Translations under genes and position numbers: made by a program
Part shown: positions 51,146 through 61,258 of the stretch, piece after piece
How positions within the stretch are numbered: the first letter of the stretch is position 1
Layout: each line of letters opens with the position of its first letter
NCBI GenBank assembly: GCA_963814955.1
Contig: CAWFEX010000013.1
Location: 383,533-447,532 of the forward strand
Origin: DATCJA01 sp963814955
GTDB taxonomy: Bacteria > Acidobacteriota > Vicinamibacteria > Vicinamibacterales > UBA2999
Direction of reading: 5' to 3'
DNA: 64,000 nucleotides
The notes under the pieces: generated by a model
The model's database searches: none
Told to the model about the DNA's origin: nothing
The model's input: the letters and a program-made list of their open reading frames with translations, nothing else

Positions 51146-51754
51146 ATGGCTTGGCGTTTAAAAGGACAGCTCATCGAGACGTGCAGCTGCAACATGTTCT
51201 GCCCCTGCTGGTTCACGGTGAAGGAGCTGATGATCATGGACCAGGGCTGGTGCGCCGGCGCCATCGTCTTCCGATGCCGCGAGGGTAATAGCGACGGCGT
51301 CGCCCTGGCCGGTCGCACGGTCGTCTTCGCCGTTAATTTTCCAGGGCCGACTCTCTTGGACGGCAACGCCGACGCGCGTCTCTACATAGACGAAGCGGCC
51401 AATGCCGACCAGCGGCGGGAGCTCGAAGCTATCTGCAGCGGCCAGAAAGGCGGCCCGATGGCGGCGCTCGCGCCGCTCGTGGCGAAGTGGCTGCCGGCGC
51501 GGAGCGCGAAGATCGACGTCGCGGACGAAGGCGAGGTCATTGCCGTCACTGTCGGCGATCTCGGACGCGTCGAGTCGCGGCGCTTGAGAGACCCGCAAGG
51601 GCAGGGCTTCACGTTGCGCGGCGGTGGATTCGTGGGGGGCCTCGGGATGGAGGAGGTCGATCTGGCGCCGAGTGCCAGCCGGTGGACCGATCCCGACCTG
51701 CGTCAATTCGAAACGAAGTCCGGCGCTCGAGGCGAATTTTCCTGGAGCTCGTGA
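51146..51754 (+). CDS. DUF1326 family protein
   Basis: A 202-residue cytosolic protein with the DUF1326 opening MAWRLKGQLIETCSCNMFCPCW: the CSC and CPC cysteines are conserved in this family and may bind a metal. Good ribosome-binding sequence (CAGGGAGG). A REP-like palindrome separates it from the rhomboid gene. Function of the family is not established. Confidence 0.85.
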   Translation: MAWRLKGQLIETCSCNMFCPCWFTVKELMIMDQGWCAGAIVFRCREGNSDGVALAGRTVVFAVNFPGPTLLDGNADARLYIDEAANADQRRELEAICSGQKGGPMAALAPLVAKWLPARSAKIDVADEGEVIAVTVGDLGRVESRRLRDPQGQGFTLRGGGFVGGLGMEEVDLAPSASRWTDPDLRQFETKSGARGEFSWSS

Positions 51755-51770
51755 CGTAGGGCCGGCGTCA

Positions 51771-51796
51771 GTCCGGCTGAAGCCGGACACTACGTA
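51771..51796. repeat. REP-like palindrome copy
   Basis: GTCCGGCTGAAGCCGGAC plus ACTACGTA, in the 85-base gap between the DUF1326 and rhomboid genes. It is the last copy before the change of sequence character at about 55.7 kb. Confidence 0.85.
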
Positions 51797-51839
51797 CACA
51801 CCGCCCTGGCGTGTCAGAATCGCAGCGCGGGGAGGTGCC

Positions 51840-52601
51840 GTGTTTCCTTATCACGACGAAAACCAGACGCAGCGCACACCGATCGTGACCATGGTGGTAA
51901 TCGCCATCAACGCGGTCGCATGGCTCCTGGTACAGGGTGCGGGGTCGTCGTCGGGTGTGGCGCGTTCGGTGTGCGAGCTCGGTCTCATCCCGGGCGAGCT
52001 GACACAGTCGGTTCCGCCTGGAACGTCGTTCCCGATGGGCGAGGGTCTGGCGTGCCTCACCGATCCCGGTCCGCAGACGTTCCATCTCATCACCTCGATG
52101 TTTCTGCATGGATCCTGGATGCACCTGCTCGGCAACATGTGGTTCCTGTGGCTGTTCGGAAACAACGTGGAAGACTCGATGTCGCGGCCGCGCTTCGTGG
52201 CCTTTTATCTCTTGTCCGGCCTGGCGGCCGCACTGGCGCAGGTGGCTGCGGAACCTTCGTCGGCAGTGCCGATGGTCGGCGCCTCGGGTGCGATCAGCGG
52301 CGTCATGGGCGCGTATCTCCTTCTATTTCCGCGCGTCCGCGTGTACACAATCGTCCCGCTCGGCTTCTTCCTGCAGCAGATTGCGTTGCCGGCGTGGGTG
52401 ATGCTGATCTACTGGGCGTTCCTGCAGTTCGCGGGTGGCATCACCAGCGTCGTGTCCGAGCAGTCGGGCGGGGTTGCGTTCTGGGCGCACCTCGGTGGCT
52501 TCGTCGCGGGAGTCGTACTGGTGAAGATCTTCGAGCGGCCCCAGCGCGTGGCGGCGCACGTCGCCCGGCACTGGGCGCCACGGGACGCAGGCTGGCGCTG
52601 A
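51840..52601 (+). CDS. Rhomboid-family intramembrane serine protease
   Basis: A 253-residue membrane protein from GTG 51840 behind GGGGAGG. About six helices. The rhomboid motifs are complete: FLHGSWMHLLGNMWFLWLFG in the L1/helix-2 region, GASGAISG with the nucleophile serine, and AHLGGFVAG with the catalytic histidine. It cleaves helical membrane proteins; the substrate is unknown. The EamA gene begins immediately after its stop. Confidence 0.92.
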   Translation: MFPYHDENQTQRTPIVTMVVIAINAVAWLLVQGAGSSSGVARSVCELGLIPGELTQSVPPGTSFPMGEGLACLTDPGPQTFHLITSMFLHGSWMHLLGNMWFLWLFGNNVEDSMSRPRFVAFYLLSGLAAALAQVAAEPSSAVPMVGASGAISGVMGAYLLLFPRVRVYTIVPLGFFLQQIALPAWVMLIYWAFLQFAGGITSVVSEQSGGVAFWAHLGGFVAGVVLVKIFERPQRVAAHVARHWAPRDAGWR

Positions 52602-53486
52602 TTGCATCGTCTCGGCGACGTCGCTCTGTATGCCCTCCTGTGCTTCGTGTGGGGCTCCACATGGCTGGTCATCAAGGTGGGATACGGAGGCCTCGGACCG
52701 TTCAACGTCGCGGCTCTCCGGTTTTTTCTCGCCGGCGCGTTCTTCCTTCCACTCGTGCGGATCTTTCATGCTCGATGGCCGCAGGGAAGGGCAGAGTGGA
52801 TGGTGGTGTGGTGCGTAGGGCTCGCGTTGTTCGCCGCCGACTACGGGCTGATCTACTGGGCCGAGCAGTTTCTCGACAGCGGACTGACGGCGATCCTGTT
52901 CGCCACGCTGCCGCTCATCACCATCGTCGTCGCTCACCTCTATCTTCCCGGGGAGCGGATTACCGGTCGCAAGCTCTCGGGTACCCTGGTCGCGTTTCTG
53001 GGTGTGGTGGCGCTCTTCAGCGATCACGTTCGGCTCGATCCTTCGAAGGCCGGTCCGATGATCGCGGTCGTCGTGAGCGCGGCATGCGCGGCAGTCGCGG
53101 GTGTCGTCAGCAAACGAAGCGGCGGGGCACTTCACCCGGCGGCGCTGAACGCGCCGGCCATGCTGATTGGCGCGTGCGGGCTGCTGGCGGCATCGCTACT
53201 GGCGGGCGACGGGTTTCTCATGCCGGGCGACAGGTCCACGTGGGGCGCCATCGCATATCTGGCGCTTGCAGGCAGCGTGCTGACGTTTCTCGTCTACTTT
53301 TCACTGCTCAAGACGTGGAGCGTCACAAGCTTGAGCTTCATCAGCGTCTTCACTCCGGCCATTGCATTGTTCCTGGGGTTCATTTTCCTGGACGAGCGGC
53401 CCACGCTGTTGACAGGGCTAGGTACGCTGCTGATTCTGACGGGCGTGACGGTCGCGCTGAGTCGAGAAAGGCCGGGCCACACTTGA
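52602..53486 (+). CDS. EamA/DMT-family transporter
   Basis: A 294-residue protein with ten predicted helices in two EamA repeats. TTG 52602 follows directly on the rhomboid TGA. Early FVWGSTWLVIKVG and the second-half motif SLLKTWSVTSLSFISVFTPAIALFLG are typical of drug/metabolite exporters. Substrate unknown. Confidence 0.9.
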   Translation: MHRLGDVALYALLCFVWGSTWLVIKVGYGGLGPFNVAALRFFLAGAFFLPLVRIFHARWPQGRAEWMVVWCVGLALFAADYGLIYWAEQFLDSGLTAILFATLPLITIVVAHLYLPGERITGRKLSGTLVAFLGVVALFSDHVRLDPSKAGPMIAVVVSAACAAVAGVVSKRSGGALHPAALNAPAMLIGACGLLAASLLAGDGFLMPGDRSTWGAIAYLALAGSVLTFLVYFSLLKTWSVTSLSFISVFTPAIALFLGFIFLDERPTLLTGLGTLLILTGVTVALSRERPGHT

Positions 53487-53527
53487 TGACGGCGCATTCC
53501 TTGCACCCTGGTTGAGTAGCGGTATAA

Positions 53528-53917
53528 ATGAGTGGAATACGGGTCTCCGGGATGCCAGCAGGTAGCGAACATCGGATTCTAATCGTCGAGGATGATGACG
53601 CGAACCGTGAGTTTCTACGTGCTCTTTTGGAGGATTCCGGCTTTTGTGTCGCGACGGCCTGCGATGGGCGGGAAGCGCTACAGTGGCTGCACGGCCATCC
53701 GCCGCCGCCTGACCTCGTCCTCCTAGATCTGGAGATGCCGCGGATGAGCGGCTGGGAATTCCTGCAGGCCGCCGATCGCACGGCAGACCTCGCGGGGACG
53801 CGCGTCGTTATGCTGACCGGACGTGCGCGCCATGTACGAATTCTCGATTGGCTCGAGAAACCAACGGCTCCAGACCTGCTGGTCGAAAAGCTCCGCCACC
53901 ACATCCGTACGGCATAG
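53528..53917 (+). CDS. Single-domain response regulator
   Basis: A 129-residue CheY-like receiver with no output domain. Acidic pocket EDDD (21-24), phospho-acceptor LLDLEM (Asp67), VVMLTG switch threonine and LEKP lysine are present. It lies 0.5 kb from the convergent RsbRD-type histidine kinase, the likely phosphodonor. Confidence 0.88.
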   Translation: MSGIRVSGMPAGSEHRILIVEDDDANREFLRALLEDSGFCVATACDGREALQWLHGHPPPPDLVLLDLEMPRMSGWEFLQAADRTADLAGTRVVMLTGRARHVRILDWLEKPTAPDLLVEKLRHHIRTA

Positions 53918-53969
53918 GAGGCAGGTCGCGATCACCTGAGGTGAACGGACGTCTCCCGGGTACTGGATC

Positions 53970-54365
53970 ATGGTCGACGAACTGAATTCGTGCGCAACAT
54001 TATCGACAGACGCCGAGCTCGAGGCCGCATTGTCGGAATCCTTCGAGCGGCCAGTCGTGCTCTTGAAGCACAGTGAATGGTGCAGTGTGAGCGAACGGGC
54101 GATCGAAGCCGCACGCGGCGAGATCGAGGAGTGGGCGAAACGAATCGGCTGCAGGATCGTTGTCGTGCAGAATCAGCGTGAGCTGTGCGACTCCATTGCT
54201 CGCCGCCTGGGCATCCGTCATGAAACGCCGCAGATCCTGGTGATTCGCAACGGCCGCGCCGTGTGGGATGCGTCGCATGCGGGAATCACAGAGTCTTCCG
54301 TCCGGCGAGCCCTCGAGGCAGCGCTGGCAGGAACGCTGCTTCCTGCCCAACGAGAGAGACCGTGA
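53970..54365 (+). CDS. ytxJ: YtxJ-like monothiol bacilliredoxin
   Basis: A 131-residue thioredoxin-fold protein with the YtxJ/DUF2847 block VVLLKHSEWCSVS (Cys38) and late ETPQILVIRNGRAVWDASHAGIT. YtxJ proteins are monothiol partners of bacillithiol, a thiol made by Firmicutes and by several other bacteria including some Acidobacteriota. Just downstream of the response regulator; no bacillithiol synthesis gene is in the window. Confidence 0.82.
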   Translation: MVDELNSCATLSTDAELEAALSESFERPVVLLKHSEWCSVSERAIEAARGEIEEWAKRIGCRIVVVQNQRELCDSIARRLGIRHETPQILVIRNGRAVWDASHAGITESSVRRALEAALAGTLLPAQRERP

Positions 54366-54381
54366 AGGAAACGACGGTTGA

Positions 54382-55590
54382 TCAGGCCCCCGACAGCGGT
54401 GGTAGTTTCTTGGGGATCCGAATCGAGAACGTGGTACCGAGCCCCTCGTGCGATTCGAGCTGGATTTCGCCAGCGAGGGCCGCTACGCACTCCTCAACAA
54501 TCGCGAGCCCGAGGCCGGTTCCCTCGACGCCCAGCTGGTCGTCCAGGTGGGCGTGCGCTCGCACGAAACGCTCGAATACCTTCCCGACTGAATCAGCGGG
54601 AATGCCGATCCCGTTGTCGCGGACGCGAATGTCGTAGTGCTCGTTGCGCGCGTCGGCCTCGACCGCCACGAACCGGACGTCCTTGGCGCGGTCAGAGTAC
54701 TTGATGCCGTTCGCAACCAGGTTGATCAGAACGAGCTCCAGGGCACCGGTATCGACATGCACCATCAGCGGTTGGGAGTGCATCCGCAGCTCCACACCCC
54801 GGGCGCCAGCCATCTCGTTGAGCTGACGAAACACTTCCTCGATCAACTCTCGGAGCTCGGTCGTCTGCTCCGTTGGCTTGTCGGCCACCACGCCGGAGCG
54901 GGGGAGTCGTTCGAAGCTCCGGATGATCTTGATCGCGCGCTCGGCGCTGCGCCGGACGGTTGCTGCCAGACGTCGGCGCTGGTCGTCATCGGTCGCCGAT
55001 TCGCCGGCAAGCAGCGCCGCGCCGAACTGAAGGGTACCGAGCACATTTCTGAGTTCGTGGCCGATCGCCCGGTTGAAGGCGTCCAACCGCTTCCCTTGTA
55101 CCGCAAGCGTCTCCGTGTACTCGCTGATGAACGTCCCGGCGGTCATCTGCATCAAGACACGCACTGCGCGCCCGACTCGTCGCCCTGCCTCCAGACATTC
55201 GGGGAGCGAAGGCGGTGGCAGCAGGATGCTGGTTTCTCTGATAACGAACTCGTCCAACACCTCTCCGAGCAAATCGTATTCGCGGAGTACCTGGTGGAGC
55301 GACGCCTGCTGTTGGTGACGCAGTTGCCCCAGTTCTCTCGCCTTCGCGATGACAATCGCTCGCGCGGCGATGTCCTCCTCCGTCGGGTCGGCAACATACT
55401 TGCCAATCTCGTCGATCAGTGTGGGAATGTGATCCAGCAGCAGGTCGCTGGGAAACACCGAACGAGCGTCGACGGGAACCAGCGCCAACAGCCGCTCGAG
55501 CCACTGCTCCGAGAGGTGACGGCTCGCTTGCTGTAGCCTCACGCCGAGTGTGCTGGCGCAGGGTGTCGTCACAAGTGTCGCCGATAGCAC
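54382..55590 (-). CDS. Sensor histidine kinase with RsbRD-like N-terminus
   Basis: A 402-residue soluble kinase. The N-terminal about 160 residues fit the RsbRD/globin-sensor-like helical domain (FPSDLLLDHIPTLIDEIGKYV). The HisKA helix carries the phospho-histidine in AIGHELRN; the HATPase region has LVANGIKYSD (N box), VRDNGIGIP (G1) and GTGLGLAI (G2). No membrane segment, so it senses a cytoplasmic signal. Convergent with the YtxJ gene. Confidence 0.9.
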   Translation of the reverse strand: MLSATLVTTPCASTLGVRLQQASRHLSEQWLERLLALVPVDARSVFPSDLLLDHIPTLIDEIGKYVADPTEEDIAARAIVIAKARELGQLRHQQQASLHQVLREYDLLGEVLDEFVIRETSILLPPPSLPECLEAGRRVGRAVRVLMQMTAGTFISEYTETLAVQGKRLDAFNRAIGHELRNVLGTLQFGAALLAGESATDDDQRRRLAATVRRSAERAIKIIRSFERLPRSGVVADKPTEQTTELRELIEEVFRQLNEMAGARGVELRMHSQPLMVHVDTGALELVLINLVANGIKYSDRAKDVRFVAVEADARNEHYDIRVRDNGIGIPADSVGKVFERFVRAHAHLDDQLGVEGTGLGLAIVEECVAALAGEIQLESHEGLGTTFSIRIPKKLPPLSGA

Positions 55591-56088
55591 TCCCTCCCAA
55601 TCGCCGACCGAGCTTCAGTACCCCCGTCGCCCGCGCCGATTGGAGGCCCAGATGTTCAACAGGATGAGACGAGGCGACAAGTATACCGTGTCACTGCTGA
55701 GCCCACGTGCTCACGGTCGAAGTGTTCATTTATCCTTTCCGCGCGAATCCTGCGGCACGAGCCAATATCGTCCGCCCGGCCCGCTCGGTACGTCTCGCAA
55801 TTGCCGCTCGGCCTCGAACCAGTCCTGACGGTCGTTTCCATGTTCACCGCCGCGGGCCTTCCACAGCGCGTAGGCGCGATCGGCGATTTCTTCCTCATAG
55901 ACGAACAGCAGACGGTATCGATCGAAATGCGAGAGCCATTCATCCCAGGAGATGTTGCGAAAAACCAGCCTGCTGCTGCATGGGCCGGTTAGCGTGAATT
56001 TCTGACTGTTATAGGTACGGAAAACCTCGCCGCGGGCAACAGCCCGCAAAGCGTGCAGGTACTCGTCAGTTAGCGGTCGGTGCGACAT
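55591..56088 (-). CDS. DUF2934-domain protein at the composition boundary
   Basis: The coding part is 55,726-56,088 (120 residues, MSHRPLTDEYLHALRAV...). The ADRAYALWKARGGEHGNDRQDWFEAERQL stretch, quoted in part, is a DUF2934 motif, common in rhizobia and also found in Acidobacteriota. The rest (55,591-55,725) is the intergenic region upstream of the histidine kinase. The change from the Acidobacteriota-like to the rhizobial-like part falls on or near this gene. Confidence 0.6.
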
Positions 56089-57465
56089 CCCCAAACTCTC
56101 GCTCGGCGCTGCGGCGTAATCTCGCATCCGTGCCCGTAAAATTCCTTGATTAGAATCAAGTGCCCAAGCAACGGGCGCAGGTGACGGCCGACCATTAGCA
56201 GAGATGCCGCGTTTAATATCTTCGCTTCTTTTGTGGTTGGGGTGTTGCTGCCCGCCGCCGTGATGATTGCCTTGTTGTTTTTTCTATAGGCCAAAAAGCC
56301 TGTCATGGCCGGCGCAGCTCTACGATGGACTTGCGACTTCTGGTGTTATAGCTGTCGGCACTTATCGGACGTGCCGTGCCACGCCGATGATGTCCGTTGA
56401 TAGGAGCAATGCGGACGTTGCGCTCGGGTACGTCGAGGTCTCAGTTTGAACCAAAGGCGACATTTTGCGGAACGTCTCGTCGATTGCCGCGGCGTCAACT
56501 ACTGCGCTCTTTCTCGCTCTCAAGGAGTACGACAACGGAATTCGCGGATTTCCCGCGATTTGGTGCCCATGGCCCATCTAGTCGGGCCGTGAGCCTGGGA
56601 GCAAATCATCAAGGTCCGGTAGCTGCTCGACGTAGAGTAACGCTGCGGATTGGGCCGGGCCGATCATTCAAAATAAGGAGCGCGTGGCTTCCCATCTGTA
56701 ATCGACATGCCGCGTGGGCTCGGGCAACCGCGCGGGTTCGACAACTCTCGCCGGTTCGGGAACGCGTGACTGCTCTGGCGCGCGGCTCAGTATTCGCACG
56801 CGGCTTGGCTGAGACGCAAAGGCGCGCCTGATACCCGTTAGGATCGCAGACATCGAGCTATGGTCGTCATCGCTCATCGGGCGATGCTGGCACGACGGTC
56901 TCAACAAAGGGTTTAGCTGGTCGATCTGCGGTTCTACCGAAAACGTCGAGTACCGCCGCCCGTAATTCTACCGAGAGCATTCCGTCGGGCAGCGTAGTGC
57001 GGAACATTACAAAGTGGCCGACGCACAATATCAGCAACAAATAGCCCTCTTTCCAAAGGCAGGCTATTCAGGCCGTGCCGCCGCACGGCCCGATAGCCGG
57101 GCGCCGTCCACTTACCCCCAAAGCCTAGCACTCGGCTATTATGGCCGAAGTCGCTTCTCCCGGCTGTCACAGTTGGGCCACACACCCACGGTTTGCAAAG
57201 AAGCCACCGCCCGGTTCGATCATGGCGATGCTTGCGGTGAGAGCTATCACCGGGCAGCCGGTCCTCAGCGGTTCGCTGGGATTGCTAAATTGCGAACAAC
57301 TTCTTTCGTGGAAAACTAACACATCCGAGGGCAATTTCGGGGATGGAAAAATTCATCGCTTTGACAACCATCGCGGCATTTTTGATCTTTGCCGGAACCT
57401 ATGCACTTGCGGTCCGAAACGGCGACTAGCCGCGAGACCGAAGCCCCGCCACTGCGTGCAAGTGC
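56089..57465. other. Low-coding stretch
   Basis: About 1.4 kb with no gene I can support strongly. One weak candidate on the minus strand (56,668-56,874, starting MSDDDHSSM) has repeated PEPAR/VEPAR-type units. Composition is more AT-rich than the first 55 kb. No tRNA, rRNA or mobile-element signature was seen. Confidence 0.45.
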
Positions 57466-57633
57466 CTAATCGTGCCTCGAGGTCAGTTTCCCGCATTCGC
57501 ACCGAAACACGCGGAGAATCCGGCCGTCCTTCGGATTAGCTATGGCCACGATCAACTCAGCATTCGCCCGACAGTGGTTACAGGCAACAACGCTTTCTCG
57601 GCGCTCAAAGGCCTTCGCAACCTGAAGAGTCAT
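57466..57633 (-). CDS. Small zinc-ribbon protein
   Basis: A 55-residue protein with CNHCRANAELIVAIANP and FRCECGKLT, giving two CxxC-type pairs (CNHC and CEC). Similar tiny zinc ribbons are frequent in Bradyrhizobium genomes. The start at MTLQVAKAFERR is chosen over a longer frame. Function unknown. Confidence 0.6.
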   Translation of the reverse strand: MTLQVAKAFERRESVVACNHCRANAELIVAIANPKDGRILRVFRCECGKLTSRHD

Positions 57634-58549
57634 GGGGGAAGCCACGGTAAATCGCCCGACGGGAAAAAATCGGCGTCGAAACATTAAGCGCGCGGTACGC
57701 ATACGAGATCCGCGAGGCCACGGTTCTTATTCGGGCCAGGTTGATATCGGGTTACCAAGGTCACGTTTAGCCCGGCTCGGCGCCAGCGCTGCTGGTTGCG
57801 GCGGACGGAAGAGCCGCCGCTGATTTGCGGCGCTCCGTCCCACGGTGTGACCAGATTCCAACACCGGCGGAAAATCAGATCGATCCTTATTCGGAACACA
57901 CTTGCGCCCATCGCCTTTCGCACGGCTCCGGGAAGATGTTTGGCGATTCAGGCGTCAAATCACCGCAAACATGGAGTCGTTACGAGTATCATCCCGTTGG
58001 ACCTTCAACGCAGGTGCGAACAGCGGTGGACCGCCAGATTTGCTCGGCCGGTCCCGCCGGTGGCGCCGAAACAAAAACTTGAAGGGCAAGATCAGCAGGC
58101 AGCCCAGGTGATCTATAGCGGCAAGAATTCAGCATCGCGCGAATGAAAAACCCGCTGGGGCCAGTCCAGCGGGTTTCTCTCGCACCCAGAAATCGCGATT
58201 ACCAACGCGATTTAGGCAGTCTAATCGGCAAAGATTAACACTCAGATAACCATGGTGACGCCGTCAGGATTGGCATCGCGCCAGAGTTTTGCCTTGCTCT
58301 GGTCCTCAAAGATTTACAAACCCGCGACAGGCTTAGCCGGTCTTCCGGGATTTCAGCCCCCAGCCCCTCCCGGAAGCAAGATTGGCCCTGGCTTTGAGAG
58401 AGCTGGGGCCGTTTCATTTCTGCGGCAATCCGGCGCTGGCTCAGTAGCGGCCTCACCCCCAGATTTGGCAGGCTTCTTGCGGTCAATAGCCCTAAAGGCA
58501 CTTGGACCAGGTCCGTTGTGTCGTAATGAGCCATTTTTGGAGAAGGCAA
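57634..58549. other. Low-coding stretch with one terminator-like hairpin
   Basis: About 0.9 kb without a supported gene. Contains the stem-loop at 58,148-58,176. Open frames here lack ribosome-binding sites and family features. Confidence 0.45.
58148..58176. terminator. Intrinsic-terminator-like hairpin
   Basis: AAACCCGCTGG pairs with CCAGCGGGTTT around a GGCCAGT-type loop and is followed by a CT-rich tail. Confidence 0.7.
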
Positions 58550-58831
58550 GTGACCAAGTTGCGTCATTCGGGGATTTCCACCTCAACACAGGCCGCCGTG
58601 ATCACGTCCATGATCGAGGATCTTAAACGAACGATCCAGATCCTAGAGATCGATATTTCCACCGAGGAGGAGCGGGTACAAATTTTCGATAAGGCTGATC
58701 CGCTCTATTCGACGCTGGCAAGGACGCTGGCGCTCCGGCGCGACAACCTGAGTGTCACGGTTGCCGACCTTGAGAAACGCCTCGTCGCTGTCACTCAGGC
58801 AATCCGCGCTTCCATCTCCGAGGCCGCCTGA
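58550..58831 (+). CDS. Conserved small helical protein, Bradyrhizobium-like
   Basis: Up to 93 residues from GTG 58550, or 73 from ATG 58610. MIEDLKRTIQILEIDIS, then EERVQIFDKADPLYSTLARTL and RRDNLSVTVADLEKRL: an all-helical, probably coiled-coil protein. I recall near-identical small proteins in Bradyrhizobium, a taxonomic hint from memory. Function unknown. Confidence 0.65.
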   Translation: MTKLRHSGISTSTQAAVITSMIEDLKRTIQILEIDISTEEERVQIFDKADPLYSTLARTLALRRDNLSVTVADLEKRLVAVTQAIRASISEAA

Positions 58832-59979
58832 TCAGAAAATGGCGCGGGACCGAAGCCGCGCCGTGTGGCGCGCACCGGCGAGTTCGGCCGCTGACTATCC
58901 CACCGGCACATTTCAAAGCCGCGGCGGTTATCTCGGCTTATGCAACGCGGATCTCAGCGAAAATTTCATCGCAATACTCGCTCAGCCTCCTAGCTCTTTG
59001 CTGTTCCGGGCGAGATTTAGCGATCAATGCCGCAATATCTGCTCGCCCAGAGGCTGCAACTTCGTGAAGCAACAGAAGGGCGTCTAGGGTTACGCGTTCG
59101 AGACCGCACTCCATTTTAGACCTCCACGTTGGTTCTTATTCCTTTCATTGATTGGGAGGTCTGAGGGCGTAGTTGAGGCGCTTCTTAGAGCATTCATGGT
59201 TAAAACAGGCCGAGACTAAGGCCGCCGAGCGTTTCGGGCGATGCACTAGGTGCCCCACATGAAAAACGCGGGGTCTCGCCCCCGCGTTCTCGTTCTATCG
59301 CTTGAGCCGGCGGCGATGGGCCACCAGCCGCTGCCATAGCGACAGGTACACAGTGATCGAGACGCCAATTTGAACGGCGTCTACTTTTACGAGGGACGAG
59401 GTTCCGGGCTTCGCTTCCTTGTTCTTTAGCCTTGCGGGCTTGACATGGTAGCCGGGACACTAAGGACGGCCCCTCCGACCGAAACGGGCACTGAACGGTC
59501 AGGTGCTCGGAGCCCACGTTACCGCAGGCGTGCCCCGGTCAGCGAACGGCTGACAGCGACGACTGCCATGCTTGCTGCAAAAGGAATGGACGCCGTTGCC
59601 GCGGGCCGGGCTGCTACCAGCCTGCTGGGCCGGGCCGTCACGGGCCAATCTACCCTGATCGCCTTCAAACACCGCGTTCAATGCCGTCGCGCTGATTTTT
59701 GTCGTCGCGGCGCCCGTGCTGGTCACCACTAAGATCGGATTCTTGTTGTATGCGAAAATGCACGCTGCGCGGTCAATCATAGCCGCGGAGAAGCAACTCA
59801 AGCCCGCTGCCGCGCGGGCGGGAGGTAGTGCAGGACGGCCGGCTGCTCGACCCCGTCAAAGAGTGTCCCGACTTCGTAAGGCTATTCGCCTTAGCGACAG
59901 TCATCGTAGGACTGGTGAATTGCGTTTCAACCCAATCGCCATTCTTTGATGCGTGGACTGTAAACGTATCCATTTAACC
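58832..59979. other. Low-coding stretch
   Basis: About 1.1 kb without a clear gene. A short frame near 59,690-59,800 encodes one membrane-helix-like segment (NAVALIFVVAAPVLVTTK) without a start codon; it may be a gene fragment. A hairpin is at 59,264-59,289. Confidence 0.45.
59264..59289. terminator. Intrinsic-terminator-like hairpin
   Basis: AACGCGGGG and CCCCGCGTT arms around TCTCGC, followed by CTCGTTCT. Confidence 0.65.
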
Positions 59980-60339
59980 TCAGTTAGAATTCTGAAGCAT
60001 AACTTCGTCGGTGTTGATGTCGCCCTTGATCGTGTTCGCAATCTCAGCAAGTGCCATTACCGATGAAAACTCGACGATCGAATAACTTCGGGTGCCGTCG
60101 CTGATCGAGACGTCTGCGAGCCTTCCCACGATCCGCCACTCTATAGCTTTCGCAAATGCATCCTTCGCCGTTTCGGCGGTACCGCTGAGCTCGTGACCAT
60201 CGACATATGCGTGAACAGAAAACTGCGGAAGGACCGCATCTTTAATGTCACGGTGCTCCGCCAACTGAATTACTTGGAATGGCGTTTTCTGGCGCTCAAA
60301 TTCCGCCAAGTCCTGATACGCTTGCTCGAATTCTGCCAT
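59980..60339 (-). CDS. Hypothetical protein
   Basis: A 119-residue soluble protein from ATG 60339 (MAEFEQAYQDLAEFERQ). Central HAYVDGHELSGTAETAKDAFAKA and C-terminal IVEFSSVMALAEIANTIKGD. No family recognised, but composition and length look like a real gene. Confidence 0.6.
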   Translation of the reverse strand: MAEFEQAYQDLAEFERQKTPFQVIQLAEHRDIKDAVLPQFSVHAYVDGHELSGTAETAKDAFAKAIEWRIVGRLADVSISDGTRSYSIVEFSSVMALAEIANTIKGDINTDEVMLQNSN

Positions 60340-60398
60340 CGCGAGCCTCAATATGATGTCTGTAGCTCAACGGCCGGTCTGCACTAAAAGCAACGGCC

Positions 60399-60680
60399 CT
60401 AGGGTTTCTTCTTGTTCCCCGGCTTCAGGAAATGGACGCCGACCTGATCGCCATTAACCCAGGCTAGTTGGCAGCGCCGATATGCTTTGCCCATGGTTGA
60501 AAGCAGAAGGAAAAATTCCTTCAGGTTCAAACCCTCGATCGAGCCGTCGATGGTCAGTCTGGCGCCCGTATCCGATACATCCTCCATGGTGCAGGGACGG
60601 CGCCAGGTGCCGTCAATCGCCATCATGTTAGCGGCATAGCCCCGCTCAAACACGACACGATGTGCCTTGCGATTTTCCAT
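60399..60680 (-). CDS. PilZ-domain protein
   Basis: A 93-residue protein. RKAHRVVFERGY and the later CTMEDVSDTGARL fit the PilZ RxxxR...D/NxSxxG pattern, although the first part is RKAHR. PilZ domains bind cyclic di-GMP. Single-domain PilZ proteins of this size are abundant in Bradyrhizobium. Confidence 0.75.
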   Translation of the reverse strand: MENRKAHRVVFERGYAANMMAIDGTWRRPCTMEDVSDTGARLTIDGSIEGLNLKEFFLLLSTMGKAYRRCQLAWVNGDQVGVHFLKPGNKKKP

Positions 60681-60689
60681 CTTCGGCAA

Positions 60690-61072
60690 TCGTCACAATA
60701 AGAAAAAAGGCGAAGAGGAAACCCGCCGGGTCTGCGACGGGTTTCCCTACGCAACACTCTCGCGTCATTCCTTGGGGGATAAGACCGCGATAAGCAAACC
60801 TTACGCGTGAGTGGTTAATATTTGTGCGCGGTTATTGACAACGGAGCATCGAAAGCCCCGCTCGCCCGGCGGGGTTTTCGCTATTTAAGAAACGAAGTCT
60901 CCGCACGATTTGGGCTCTCAATCAGGAACCGGACTTCCTGAAAATAATGCTACGATGAGAATCTAAGCATTCATCTCAATTCCGCTTCCGCTGGCGGCAT
61001 GGTTTTCCGAATATGGCCCAACGCTCTGACGTCTGTGCTTTCGTTTTCGATCAAACGGATGCATAATGCCTT
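60690..61072. other. Intergenic stretch with two hairpins
   Basis: A 383-base gap between a minus-strand and a plus-strand gene. Stem-loops lie at 60,717-60,746 (GAAACCCG with CGGGTTTC) and 60,852-60,880 (CCCCG with CGGGG followed by TTTTCG). The second looks like an intrinsic terminator. No gene seen. Confidence 0.6.
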
Positions 61073-61258
61073 ATGGCAAAAGCAAAAGTTAGCTTCAGGA
61101 TCGTTCGAATCGCAGACGATGATTGGAGTATCCAGGCCGACTATCCAGACAGCGAACAACGAACAATCTCGGGTCTGACCAGTAAGGAAGACGCTAACGA
61201 GTGGATAAATGGCGAGCGAAAGATCGCTTGGCTCCGCTCGCAGGGGTACGCCAAGTGA
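61073..61258 (+). CDS. Conserved 61-residue protein, Bradyrhizobium-like
   Basis: MAKAKVSFRIVRIADDDWSI... with SGLTSKEDANEWINGERKIAWLRSQGYAK (quoted in part). A small DUF-type alpha/beta protein that I recall as common in Bradyrhizobium. Function unknown. Confidence 0.65.
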   Translation: MAKAKVSFRIVRIADDDWSIQADYPDSEQRTISGLTSKEDANEWINGERKIAWLRSQGYAK